Part shown: in pieces, positions 37,083-49,235 of the stretch | How the letters are laid out: every line of letters begins with the position of its first letter | Numbering within the stretch: position 1 is the first letter of the stretch | Assembly (NCBI RefSeq): GCF_947179165.1 | Contig: NC_077237.1 | Location: 11,460,735 to 11,524,734, forward strand | From: Solanum dulcamara | Taxonomy: Eukaryota; Streptophyta; Magnoliopsida; Solanales; Solanaceae | Direction: 5' to 3' | Length of the DNA stretch: 64,000 nucleotides | Notes under the pieces: model-generated | The model's input: the letters and a program-made list of their open reading frames with translations, nothing else | Told to the model about the DNA's origin: nothing | The model's database searches: none | Program-made: the position numbers and the translations under genes

Positions 37083-37233
37083 TATGATGATCTGAGAGAG
37101 CATGTGAAAGCTACCCTGCTCAAAAAGTTTATAATTGTGGACTTCTTTCAATATATTTCTATCGATTGATCAGAATGAAAATTATAAGTTTTTTAAGCAG
37201 ATCAGTTTCCACCTTCTCTCTCAAGCCGTCATA
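37083..37233 (+). ncRNA. Candidate hairpin RNA, copy 2
   Basis: Arms 37083-37138 and 37178-37233, 56 nt each, with a 39-nt loop. Pairing is imperfect but extends along the arm with several G-U pairs. Stem position 12 is a G-C pair. Confidence 0.42.
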
Positions 37234-37891
37234 GTCTTTCTTGAAAATAAATAAAATTATCAAAATACAATGAATTAAAGGGTTAACAACAAAAGTTTCT
37301 TGATGGAACTTTTATCAAGAATTAGAACTGCACTCGTCCAAACATAATTTACTTAATATGGAAGGAGTATTAATTACATTCAAATTATATGTTCTACCTT
37401 TTGAGTTGATTTATTTTCTTTTTTAAAAATCATTTTTTTATATTTTTTTAACATCTCACATTATATCTTTAAGATTTTAAAATATTCTAATATATTATTA
37501 ATTTTTTGATTTAAAATTATAAAATTCAAAAGTCTCACCCTTCCATAAAATTTTGTACTCAAGACACATGAAAAGCATGTATTTATCTATGATCTCATAG
37601 TTACTGCACCATTCGTTCTAATTTATTTATTTATTTTTTCATTTTAAAATGAAAATTTCTTTTCATATTTTGATAAATCTTTAAATAGTTTTTCACATGA
37701 CATATTTAAAAGATTAAAACACATTTTAATCTATTATCATATTTTTAGCTTAAAAATATTCACATTTACGTTTAAACTTGCACAAAAGGTGGCAGATGTG
37801 CTAACAAAGGAAAGAGTTGGGTGCCCCTTTTTGGAAGTAACAAGTATTCTGGAAGTACACCCTAGGAACTACATTTGTTAGTAAAATAAAT

Positions 37892-40800
37892 TGTCACGAT
37901 CTGAAAACCGGGCATGATGATACTTGTCCTTTTTCACCAGACAAGTCAGCCTATACCCAATAAATGCAGAAGGTAAAAGAGGAAGACAATTTAGATAAAT
38001 AAATATAGATAAAGCGGTAATTTAGTCAACTACAAAATTCCCCACAGACTGGTTGTCACATGTATAAGTCTTCTAATTACAAGATATGAAATAAATGTAA
38101 GTCTCAATCTTTGTCTCTCGAATAGAACAAAGTAGTGAGTAAAGAGGAATAGGAAAGATGGTCGGCATCAACCACTACCTCTCGAATCACCTCAGAAGTC
38201 TCGGGTGAAAATAAGAAAAGCTGGGTCACTTTCCGAGCTTAGAACCTACACAAGTGTAGTTAGCAAAGAGTGAGTACCAACAAAATGGTACCCAACAAGT
38301 AAACAACTAAGACTAAGCAAAGCTAGTAAAATACACATACTCCTGCCACACCATCCAACGCTCAGACTACAACTTGCACAGAAATCAGCCCAGTCTAATA
38401 GTTCTAACAGCACAGTATTCATATACCTCAAGAACAATACAATTCAATTCGCAAGGAAATCAGCACAATCAATAATACAGATCAGGGGTAAAACCATCCA
38501 CAATAGCAAAAGATGTATGATGTAACGAAATGCAATGCAATGTCATATATCGTGATGCATGTCTGCCCTAATGATACACATCCGCTGATCACCTCAGACC
38601 AAAACCCATGGGGGCCTCACATAGACCATGTATCTGTGGGAAGATACCTCAGCTATAACATCCGCCGGAAAAGAACTCAGCCACCGAAAAGGACCTCGGC
38701 CAATCACCTCGACCGGTAGAAACCTTAGTCCCAATATCCAGTATCTCACTCATATCACTTTCTCAGTCATCACAGATAAGTATATGCACAAGTAATGAAT
38801 GAAAATAGAATGAATATTCACATATAATGTCATATAGTCCACAATCACCCAATTAATCAAATATCATATCAAAAACATATAAATATATCTAAATATTCAC
38901 CAACAAGCACAATGTTCTATCACATTGAACACCACATGTCATCTCATCTCAATTTTTCCATTTATTAGTTTCATTTGAATATCAATAGTTCTTAACACCA
39001 CTTTCTATCAATCCTCAGCACATAAAACATGAATACATGATCCTACAAGCTTTAGAATAGGTTTAGAAATTCACTTGCCTCGAATCCGATCTCACTAGTC
39101 CAAAACTTGAGCCTTGCCCTTACTTTGGCGCTTCGAATCAAGATAATTTATTCAAATATGCAATTACAATAAGAATACAAGTGTCTAACGATACGCAAAT
39201 CATCATTTTTGAAAAGCGGGCCGAATCTGACTCGAAACACCCAAAAAATTCAATTTCGTAAATGAATAGAAAATCTGGAAACTTTTACATGAAAAAGATC
39301 CTTGAAGTATTTTGAAACTAATGTTGAAAAACAATTTGAATTTGGAGTTGAAATCTGCCCTCAAACACCAGTTTTACTAAAATTCATGTTCTTGAAAAAA
39401 CTCTTAATATTCGGATCCAAAACCTCGACTCAAATTCAAAATATTTCTTGAAAAATATCTTACCCATATTTAGAAAAATTCAAATATGAAATTTCATAAA
39501 AAATGGAGTTAAAATCGACCTTGAAATCCTCAATTTAGCAAACTTTAACTTTACCAAAAAAATCCAAATTATACGCGATAAATATAATGAAAATAATCAA
39601 TGAATCAACAAATTTGTGACAAAATCAAGTACCCATAACAAAAAGATCATAGATATACCACCTTTTTTGATAAAAAATGGAGTCCAAATCAATAAAATCT
39701 CAATTTCCCCCAAGAAATTTATGGATAAGGAAATAAAACTAGATTAAGAAACCATGAGAAAATATCGAATTAAGGTTTGTATACTAACCCCATATTATAT
39801 CGAGAAGAAATCCGCAAGAATCACTCCATTCCGAGCTCTAGAACTCCCGATATGCTCAATATACCAAATGAACACAGTCTGAAATTTTAAATATCAACAA
39901 CAATAGTGTTTTCGCACCAGATCAACAGCTAATTCACTAAAAAGGCCGTAACTTCCTCATATTATAGAGAAATGACCCTATTCTTTCTTCTAAATGTCTT
40001 AATTAATGATACAGACCTGCTCATTCAATTGAAACTCAATTCTGAACTCATTTGCCCAGTCAAATATTATTTTTGCTCGGTAAACAATTATTTCTAATTT
40101 TGTGATAAAAGTCCAATCTCGGCTTAACGAAAATGCACCAAACTTTGCACATAATTTCTATAATTCATGCTCAAAAATTTTAGAAGTTTTGGAATTATTT
40201 TTCGATCTTTAAAACTAATAATGAACTTTTTAGTTGCTACAATTTGCTGAAATAACGCCAAAGCACCCAGAATCTTAAAAACTCACCCAAAACTCATCCA
40301 AAACTTTTCGAACACAAACCAAATATGCTACTAGCTTGAAAATGATATTTCAGACTCAATGGAATAAATGAAATTTGAATTCAAGGTCTCCTTGGCCCGA
40401 AACTCAAAAAGTCGCAGCTAAACTAATTTAGGTCTCCAAAATACCAAAACGAGCTCGGGACTTCCAAAAATTACAACAAGGCCTTTTCTAGCGTTAAAAT
40501 CACCTTCCAAAACCATTGAATCATCAGAATTTCAATCCGAGCACCCGAACCCAAATGTTGACCAAAGTCAAACTTGGATCAAACTTTAACTCAATTTTCA
40601 ACTTGACTTAAATTCCACGTTTCAACTCCAAATCTGATTCCGACAACTCTCCTAGATCAATTTTCACATTTCAGAACTGATGAAATCGATGGAATCTCAT
40701 TCCGAGAATCGAACTCCAAATAACTTTGAAACTCAAAATTTGACATCATAAGCCTTTAAAACTCATTTTTCTAGTAAAACCTCAACTTTTCATAAGATTT

Positions 40801-40911
40801 TTAAAAACCAACTTTTAAACCCAAGATAAAATGACTCGGGGCAACTGACAGGAGGGGTAAAATGGTAATTTTATAAAAACAATATCGAAAATGACCTTCA
40901 GGGTCATTACA
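37892..40911 (-). mobile_element. Solo LTR, TSD TAAAT
   Basis: Starts TGTCACGATCTG and ends GGGTCATTACA, 3020 bp. Perfect TAAAT duplications lie at 37887-37891 and 40912-40916. It is inserted in array unit 3, whose sequence continues on both sides. It is the longest clean example of the family also seen at 5659-6953, 19958-22460 and 45572-52257. Confidence 0.9.
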
Positions 40912-41501
40912 TAAATGTACGTAATATTGACAATGCAGGCCAATCATCGGCCTTTAACTATGTACTGGGACCATCCCGAAACGATCCAAATTTGAAATGA
41001 AAAATTTAATATAATATGTCTTACTTACCAAAAACAAAATGATAATTCTTAATGTATTAATGGTTTATCCGATAAGAAAATTGAGTAATTCGCCCTCGCA
41101 TAAAATTGAGTAATTCGCCTTCGCATCAATAAATTGTTGATAATAAAATTTTAATATGTTCATCAATTGTTAATCCAATAACCTAATACCAATTAGTCAA
41201 TAAATAAAATTTATAATTCAATTATCGATTATGATTTGATTTTGAACCTTCCAAATTGAAACAATAATAACGTTAGTTTGGTGCAAGGTGGGAGTGGAAA
41301 ACTAGTCAAAATTTGAATTTCAAAAGTGTTAGTTAAAATTGTAAAACAACGTGTTAAGACTTCAATGCATTTTCCTCGTGAGTTTTAAATTTTTTATTGA
41401 TGATAAATCAATGCACTGGGACCCCCTAACACATGCCCAGCGTGAGATCTATTGGACAACAAAAGCGTGTGTTGTGCGTGCAACATGAGGTATGTTTTCA
41501 C

Positions 41502-41509
41502 TATAAATA
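41502..41509 (+). promoter_or_regulatory. TATA box of hairpin unit 3
   Basis: TATAAATA, 116 bp before the stem. Confidence 0.48.
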
Positions 41510-41617
41510 GTTCCTAAATAAGAGAAAGGAAATAAAAGAGAGAGTAGGAAATAGAAGCCTTTGTTGATAACCCTTTAATTCAATGTATTTTGATATTTAT
41601 CCATTTTTAAGGAAGAA

Positions 41618-41768
41618 TGTGATGATCTAAGAGAGTAGGTGAAAGCCGTCCTGCTCAAAAAGTTTATAATTGTGGACTTCTTTCAATATATTTCTATCAA
41701 TTGATCAGAATGACAATTATAAGCTTTTTAAGCAGGACAGTTTTTACCTTCTCTCTTAGGCCGTCACA
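41618..41768 (+). ncRNA. Candidate hairpin RNA, copy 3
   Basis: Arms 41618-41673 and 41713-41768 with a 39-nt loop. By eye 47 of 56 positions pair as Watson-Crick and five more as G-U, leaving four mismatches. Stem position 12 is A-U here, where copies 1 and 2 have G-C. This is the strongest fold of the four. Transcription and processing are unproven. Confidence 0.48.
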
Positions 41769-43059
41769 ATCTTTTTTTAAAATAAATAAAATTATCAAAA
41801 TACATTGAATTAAAGGGTTATCAACAAAAGTTTCTTGATGGAACTTTGGCATCCCTAGGCCCGATCATCCAATTCGCTCCAACAGACAGGCATGATTCTG
41901 TAGTCAAAGCAACTTCGACCATCAAGAATTAGAACTGCACTCGTGCAAACATAATTTACTTAATATGGAGGGAGAATTAATTACATTAAAATCATATGTC
42001 CTACTTTTTGAGTTTATTTATTTTCTTTTTAAAACAAAATCACTTTTTTATATTTTTTTAACATCTCACATTATATCTTTCAGATTTTAAAATATTCTAA
42101 TATATTATTAATATTTTATATTTAAAATTATAAAATTCAAAAGTCTAACCCTTCCACAAAACTTTGTACTCAGACACATAAAATAAAAAGAAAAGCATGC
42201 ATTTATCAATGCGTTCATAGTTACTACTCGATTCGTTCTAATTTATTTGTTTTATTTTCATTTTAAAAAGAAAGTTTCTTTTCATATTTTAAAAAATCTT
42301 TAAATAATTTTTCACATGACATATTTAAAAGATTAAAGGACATTTTGATCTACTATCATATTTTAACTTAAAAATACTCATATTTACGTTTAAACTTGCA
42401 AAAAGTTGGCAGATGTGCTGACAAAGGAAAGAGTTGGGCTTCCCTTTTTGGAAGTAACAAGTATTCTAGAAGTACACCCAAGGAACTACATTTGTTAGTA
42501 AAATAAACGTATGTAATATTGACAATGCAGGCCAATCATTGACCTTTAGCTATGTACTAGGAAAATCCCGAAATAATCCGAATTTGAAATGAAAAATTTA
42601 ATATAATATGTCATACTTACCAAAAACAAAATGATAATTCTTAATGGATTGATGGTTTATCCGATAAGAAAATTGAGTAATTCTCCCTCGCATCGATAAA
42701 TTGTTGATTATAAAATTTTAATATGTTCATCAATTGTTAATCCAATAACCTAATACCAATTAGTCAATAAATCAAATTGACGATTTAATTATCGGTTATG
42801 ATTTGATTTTGAACAACCCAAATTGAAATAATGTAAGTTTGGTGCAAGGTGAGAGTGGAAAAGTAGACATTGGAATTTCAAAAGTGTTGGTAAAAATTGT
42901 AAAACAATATGTTAAGGCTCCAATGCAAGTCCCTCGTGAGTTTTGAATTTTTCATTGATGATAAATCAATGCACTGGGACCCCCTAACACATGCCCAACT
43001 TGAGGTTTATTGGACAACAAAACCATGTGTTGCGCGTGCAACGTGATGTATGTTTTCAC

Positions 43060-43067
43060 TATAAATA
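43060..43067 (+). promoter_or_regulatory. TATA box of hairpin unit 4
   Basis: TATAAATA, 117 bp before the stem. Confidence 0.48.
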
Positions 43068-43176
43068 GTTCCTAAGTAAAGAGAAAGAAACTAAAGGAGA
43101 GAGTAGGAAATAAGAAGCTTTGGTAGTTATACCTTCAATTCAATGTATTTGATATTTATCAATTTTTAAGGTAGAA

Positions 43177-43350
43177 TGCGATGATCTGAGAGAGTAGGTG
43201 AAAGTCGTTCTGCTCAAAAAGCTTATATTGTGGACTTCTTTCAATAAAATAATTTTTTTTTGTGTGTGTGCACTTCTTTCGATAGATTAAAATGACAATT
43301 ATAAGCTTTTTTAAGCAGGTCAGTTTTTACCTTCTCTCTTAGGTCGTCAC
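43177..43350 (+). ncRNA. Candidate hairpin RNA, copy 4
   Basis: Arms 43177-43231 and 43295-43350 around a 63-nt loop similar to that of copy 1. One base is missing from the 5' arm near the loop. Stem position 12 is a G-U pair, intermediate between the G-C and A-U states of the other copies. Confidence 0.42.
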
Positions 43351-43511
43351 TATCTTTTTAAAAATAAATAAAATTATCAAAATACATTGAATTGAAGGCT
43401 AACGACAAAAGTTTCTTGATAGAACTTTTATAAAGAACTAGAACTGCACTCTTTCAAACATAATTTACTTTATATGGAGGGAGTATTAATTACTCATATT
43501 TACGTTTAAAC

Positions 43512-43770
43512 TTGCACAAAATGTGGCAGATGTGCTGACAAAGGAAGGAGCTGGGCGTCCGTTTTTGGAAGGAACAAGTATCCTGGAAGTTCCCAGTTCA
43601 TGCTATTGGAAGCATACACTTTACGAACTATTTTTGTTTGAAAAATTAATGTATGTAATATCAAAAATGCACGCCAATCATTTGGCCTTTAACTATGTAC
43701 TGGGACCATCTCGAAACGATTCAAATTGAAATGAAAATTTTCATATAATATGTCCTACTTACCAAAAAAA
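43512..43770 (+). pseudogene. Partial array unit 5 with RNase H-like relic
   Basis: Begins like the other units and is cut off after about 260 bp. The frame from 43523 reads ADVLTKEGAGRPFLEG, resembling the end of the RNase H domain of plant LINE or RNase H-like proteins (VADxLAKEGA). The same segment, more damaged, starts units 2-4 at 36284, 37788 and 42406. It is a relic, not a functional gene. A copia-type RNase H end is a weaker alternative. Confidence 0.55.
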
Positions 43771-44228
43771 ACTTACAATAAGAGGATTTTTGTGGATTTA
43801 GAGAAAAGCAAAAGTTGGCAACGACTAGAGATTAAAGCAGTAGTTACTGAGTTTGAATAAGATCTTCTGATAAGATAGACGCTGAGGAAAACGAGTATCA
43901 TATCGAAGAAAAACTATGCTTTTACTAAGGTTATTTATTTAAACATCAACTATTTTCTGAAAAGATATCATTAGTCACTCACTCACTTCTAGTTGATAAT
44001 AAAGACAACTCTTTGCCTCTTTTAGCGTGTGCCACGTTAATAAAAAAAATTATATATCAAAACAGAATATAAATAATACTTATCACCAAAATTAAAGCAA
44101 TACTCATGTAATAATTTTTTTATTACTTTGATATAATAGTTAAATATATTGTATATGAACTTAGAAGTTGTTTGGACCAAACTACTTCCTCATTGGCTTA
44201 TTCATAAAGACGAGAACAGGTCGTTATA
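43771..44228. other. Intergenic with a short P450 3' UTR echo and LTR end
   Basis: 43993-44025 matches the P450 3' UTR block TTGATTATAAAGACAAG...GCCTCTTTTAG with about three mismatches. The final stretch, ending GGTCGTTATA at 44228, looks like the end of a 3' LTR belonging to the pol relic to its right. Nothing else was recognised. Confidence 0.4.
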
Positions 44229-45571
44229 ATAGATATCAATTTATTCATCACTCGTCCCTGAGTGATCAAAATAGAAAAGCTGGGCTAAGGCAAGAATATA
44301 TTAGTACTTGAATCATCAAACAACTAGGGATACTTGTCTCACATGTCCTTTTTCGTTTTTCAAGTAGCTTCCTTAATCAGATGATGTTAGATGATGCTTC
44401 CATTGAACCTTCACAAACTTAATCTCTTTGGTTCTCAGCTTCCGGACATCACAATCAAGAATTACAATCGATTCTTCTTCATACTAAAGATCTTTGTCTA
44501 ATAAGATTGAGTCCTACTTGATGATATAATCTCCATCTCCATGATACTTCTTCAACATGGATACATGGAACACTAGATAGACTGCAAATAGGCTAGGCGT
44601 TAGAGCCAACCTATAAGCCACTGGCCCTACACAATCAAGAATCTCAAATGGATCAATGTAGCAAGGACTAAGCTTGCTCTTCTAGCTGAATCTCATCACA
44701 CCCTTTATGGATGACACCTTCAGAAGAACCTGTTCACCTTCTTGAAATGTAATATCACTCACCTTACGATCCGCATACTCCTTTTGTCGACTTTGGTCTG
44801 CTAGAAGCTTAGTTTGGATATTTCTTACCTTATCCTGAGCATCCCTTACCAAATCAACTTCCAAAGGTTCCATATCTCCAGCCTCAAACCACTCTATGGG
44901 CAATCTACATCCCCTTCCACAAAGTGCTTCAAACGGTGCCATGTCAATGCTAGAGTGATAACTATTGTTAAAGGAAAACTCAAACAATGATAGGAATTTA
45001 TTCCAATGACCTCCAAAGTCAATTACACATGCGCTCAACATATCTTCCAACATTTGAATTATTCTTTTCGACTACCCATCTCTCTGTGGATGAATGGTAT
45101 GCTGAAAGTTAGTTGAGTGCCTAACTCCTCATGTAATTTTTCCCAAAACTTTGATAAAAATTATGTACCACGGTCTGAGATGATAGAAAGTGGCACCCCA
45201 TGCAACCTTACTACTTCTTCATGTAAATCTTTGCCAACTTCTAAGCATTATAATCCACTCTAACCGGAATGAACTGGGCTGACTTTGTCAGTCTGTCAAC
45301 CATAGCCCAAATGGAGTCAAACTTTCCCAAGATCTCAGGAAGACCAACCACGAAATCCATAGCTATTCATTTCCGCCTCCATTCACGAATGAGAATCCTC
45401 TTGAGTAAACATGCCGGCCTTTGATGCTCATACTATACTTCCTGTCAGTTTTGACACTTAGCAACAAACTTGACTATATATTTCTTCATGCCAGGCCACC
45501 AATAAAGTCGCTTCAAATCCCGATACATCTTGGTCACACCTGTATGGATAGAGTACCGCTAACCATGAGAT
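44229..45571 (-). pseudogene. Gypsy integrase-to-tail relic (element A)
   Basis: Minus-strand remains of the 3' part of pol. The frame 44682-45053 reads LEDMLSACVIDFGGHW...MAPFEALCGR, then a tail ending SSIKGVMRFS. To its right, in other frames and with stops, lie the zinc region ([16 protein letters not shown]) and integrase core (MDFVVGLPE). It is broken by frameshifts and stops. It is cut at 45571 by the LTR of another gypsy element; its reverse transcriptase is not in the window. Confidence 0.8.
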
Positions 45572-47934
45572 TGTCACGACCTGAATTTGAGTGTGATGGT
45601 ACATGTCCTTTCCCACCGAATAAGTTAGCCTAAAATCCAAAGATTGGTTGTCACATGTACAAGCGGCTAAACAAGACTAAAGTGAAAATACAAGTCTCAA
45701 TATGTCTTCAACTCTCTAATAGAGTAAGACACTAAAGTACATGAAATCTGAGAGTCTGCTGGATGTCAATAGCTACCTCTCTCAATCTCTTGGAAACCTC
45801 GGATAATCAGAAGATAGAATAATCACTGTCCGGGCTCAGTTACTACACAAATGTAGAATCAAGGGTTGAGTACCAAACAACACGATGTTATGCCCTATTT
45901 TTAACCGAGGTTAGATAAAGCACAACATATGGACTCTGAAAAAGATTAATTATTGTATGGAGTCGCCACCTAATTTATTTAAGAAAATAAGGAAAACTTA
46001 TTTGATGCATGACCTGTATGACTCACGTTTCAATCTGCGAAAACCAGTTTAGATTCTAGGTAATGGTTTACATTATTCCAAAGGGAAGGTGTTAGGCATC
46101 CTTCGAAATCCACAAAATGTGGTACCCAGCTAGACTTCATTCATCAAAAAGGGAGGAGATAAAATTATTATTTGCAAGTATAACAAACATATATATAAAA
46201 ATATATACACTAAAATTATATAAGAATATATGTATAAAAAAAAGTATATACTAAGTAAGTAAAGTATATTATCACCAATTATGTGTAGAAAAATATGAGA
46301 AAGGTATATGTATATAAAAAAGGTAGTTTTTATGCAATATTAAAAGAATAGCCATTTATTCATATGAACAAAGAACTCTTTTATCATATGAAAAGAAAAA
46401 TAATTTTGAATATCATTTGCAGAAAATATCTCCAAATACATGTACAGACACTTGGTAAAATATTAATAATGAATAAATTATTATCAAAATAATTTTAAAA
46501 TATGTGTGTATATATACTACAAAAAATAGAATTCTATTTTATAGTAAGCTCAGAGGCGTAACTGTAATAAGTGTTACATTCCTATTAGAACGTCATGGTG
46601 ATTCGTAAAAAAATCAATTCAATTGTTCAAAAGAGATTTTAAAAGAAAATAGTTTAATTTAAGGAGTCACCATAATTTTAGGATAATTAGAAACCAATCA
46701 ATTATTTAAAAATGTCTTCAAATTCAATGGATCCTAAGTAAGGGGTTCAAGTTATTTCAAAGGGAAGGTATCAGCATCCTTCGAAATCCACAACTGCAGG
46801 TCCCAGCTAAACTCAGCTTTTAAATTGAGGAGATGAAAATATTGCGCAAATATGTAATGAAATATACATAAAGAATAAATTAAAACAATAATATAAGGAA
46901 CGGCCTAATGTTTGCCTAACGTCAATAATATACACAATAATAAATTAAACATATTATTCGAACTTAATTCGAATAGCTTTCTCAGGAAGCAAATTCTGAG
47001 TACCTGTAAAAGACTTAATAGAAGTGTTAGTAAGGAATAAATATGATGATGATGATGATAATAATAATAATAATAATAATAACTAAAAATAAAATCCGTC
47101 TTATAAACACGGAAGGCCTTGGAAATCGACGATAATTTCTTCATCGACCTATTAGGTGTAATCTCTATTTAATATGATGAATTACAATAATAATTAAAAA
47201 TAATAAAATTATTTCAATATAATGGCGTGAAAGCCATGACAACCAATAATTGATGAAACAATCGACATAATAGAGACAACATATAAGATATTTGAAAAGT
47301 GAAACAATAATAGCGTAATTAATAACATAATAAGAAATACATTAGATAAAAGATGTAAAATTCAAACCAACAACAATAATTCAACAAAAAAAAATAGTAA
47401 CATAAACAAAATAACAAAAGAAAAAAAAACAACTAGTGAATATTTACATCATCAAGCACCAACACCCACAAAAATAAAGGTACAATATGACAAAAAAATA
47501 AGTGAGAAGATTTTATCAATTAACTTAAACACATGATAATATAAAAAATAAAATAGTAATACTAAAGTTAATGACAAGTGAATCAACCTAGCTTTAGTAT
47601 ATCCTACATAATCAAAAAGAATAAAAACAATAATATCAACATCCATTAAATAAGAAATCATGTATTAAAGAAAATAAATTATTACTAATCATCAATTATA
47701 ATCCTTTGATGAATAAATATAGTCAAAACAAATGAAGTTAAACTATTAGCAAAAGTAGTCAAACAAAGTTAAAAATAGATACAAGATAACTATAAATAAA
47801 TAAAATATACACTAATCATCAATTATAATCCACCAACAAACAAAAGTGATGAATAAATATAACCAAAATAAATGAAGTTAAACTATTAACAAAAGTAGTC
47901 AAACAAAAACAAAATAATAATTTTCACTCAACAA

Positions 47935-48370
47935 ATAATAGATATCACTAATAGAGAGATATAATGGAGACAACAACAATAAAGTAAAAAAAAATAATAG
48001 AAACAAATCACAATAATTATATTTATCATCAAACAAAGTAGATTAAAATTATCATATCTTTTAAAACAATCAGTTAAAATAATCAAATGCAAATATATAT
48101 GACAATAGATGTCACTAATAAAAGATATGATGGAGACAACAACAATAAAGTAAAAAAAATAATAGAAACAAATCACAATAATTATATCTATCATCAAACA
48201 AAGTAGATTAAAACTATCATATCTTTTAAAACAATCAATTAAAATATTCAAAAACAAATATATATGACAATAGATGTCACTAATAAAAGATATGATGGAG
48301 ACAACAACAATAAGTAAAAAAAATAATAGAAACAAATCACAATAATTATATCTATCATAAAATAAAGTAG
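47935..48370. repeat. ~167-bp tandem repeat, 2.6 copies, in the large LTR
   Basis: Units start at about 47935, 48104 and 48269, each beginning AATAGATRTCACTAATA and containing GGAGACAACAACAATAA. Apparent long open frames on the minus strand here are phenylalanine/isoleucine-rich products of the repeat. Confidence 0.8.
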
Positions 48371-48705
48371 ATCTATAAACAAAAAAAAAACAATGAAAAA
48401 ATAAAAAAAAACAAAACAAAGGAGAGATAGAGTTGTTACTTGTTAGTTTCTTACCGGATTTACCATCGCGATAGCTAGTTGTTGTTTCTCGAAGATGAAG
48501 CTACTCCGAAGGTTATTGATTTAACACTATTGGACTTTGTTTTAGCTTGCAAAATATAACGTAAAATATAAACTTAAACTAAAATCTCCGTCTTTTTTTT
48601 AATGGGAGGCCTCGAAAATCGACGGAAAGATTTTTTTATTGGCCAATTACAATTTGAACTATATATAAATTTGAAGTAATATTTCATATTATCAGTTAAG
48701 GCTAT

Positions 48706-48739
<34 letters not shown>

Positions 48740-48748
48740 ACAACAACA
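48706..48748. repeat. (CAA)n microsatellite
   Basis: About 13 CAA units with one interruption. The poly-Cys open frame on the other strand is an artefact of it. Confidence 0.9.
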
Positions 48749-49235
48749 CTTAAGGCTATCAAAACAGTAAATCATACCAAAAATGTACCTCATGTTGTAC
48801 CTAAAATTTGAAACTCCAAACGGCAAAACTGGACTTTATGTCCTTCATGAAAGTTGTAGATATATGTCTTAATCTTGCAAAAAGAAAAGAATCATCACAA
48901 AATACATTTTGTACAAAAAGATATGATCAAAATACTAGCGGTTGTACATGCTGAAATTTTAAATAAAAATCTGGACAAAACTTGTCCTATGTTGAGTCCT
49001 ATTTTTCAACCCAATAACAGCAGATCTAGGCTCCAACATAAACATAAAGGTTGTAGGTACGTGTTTCATCTTTCCAAAACATATTTATTTACTAAAAATA
49101 AAGATCTATACAATGAGATACGCCAAAATTACTAACAGCTATGCAGTTTCAAAAATCGAATTCGATTTACTTACCAACAAGGGAGGGGTTGCTTTGTTCT
49201 AGCTGAAAGGACAAGCTTCATTGGAGACTTTTTGA

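Larger units (their letters stand above)
36272..37778 (+). repeat. Array unit 2
   Basis: 1507 bp from TTACACAAAAGGTGGCAGATG to the next occurrence of that start. In order it holds an RNase H-like relic, the GGATTGATGGTTTATC block, a TATA box, a hairpin and an AT-rich tail with GGAAGGAGTATTAATTAC. Confidence 0.82.
37779..42395 (+). repeat. Array unit 3 (split by solo LTR)
   Basis: About 1.59 kb of unit sequence once the LTR 37892-40911 and one TSD are discounted. The flanks join to match the uninterrupted junction at 42490-42530. It contains the TATA box and the best-paired hairpin. A 70-bp stretch at about 41848-41920 inside its tail is absent from the other units. Confidence 0.82.
42396..43511 (+). 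repeat. Array unit 4 (shortened)
   Basis: 1116 bp. Collinear with the other units but lacks about 400 bp of the AT-rich tail: GGAGGGAGTATTAATTAC joins directly to TCATATTTACGTTTAAACTTGC. Confidence 0.82.

Noticed and set aside
47928..48762. Long Phe/Ile/Tyr-rich and poly-Cys open frames on the minus strand
   Set aside because: Products of A/T-rich tandem repeats and a (CAA)n microsatellite inside a solo LTR.
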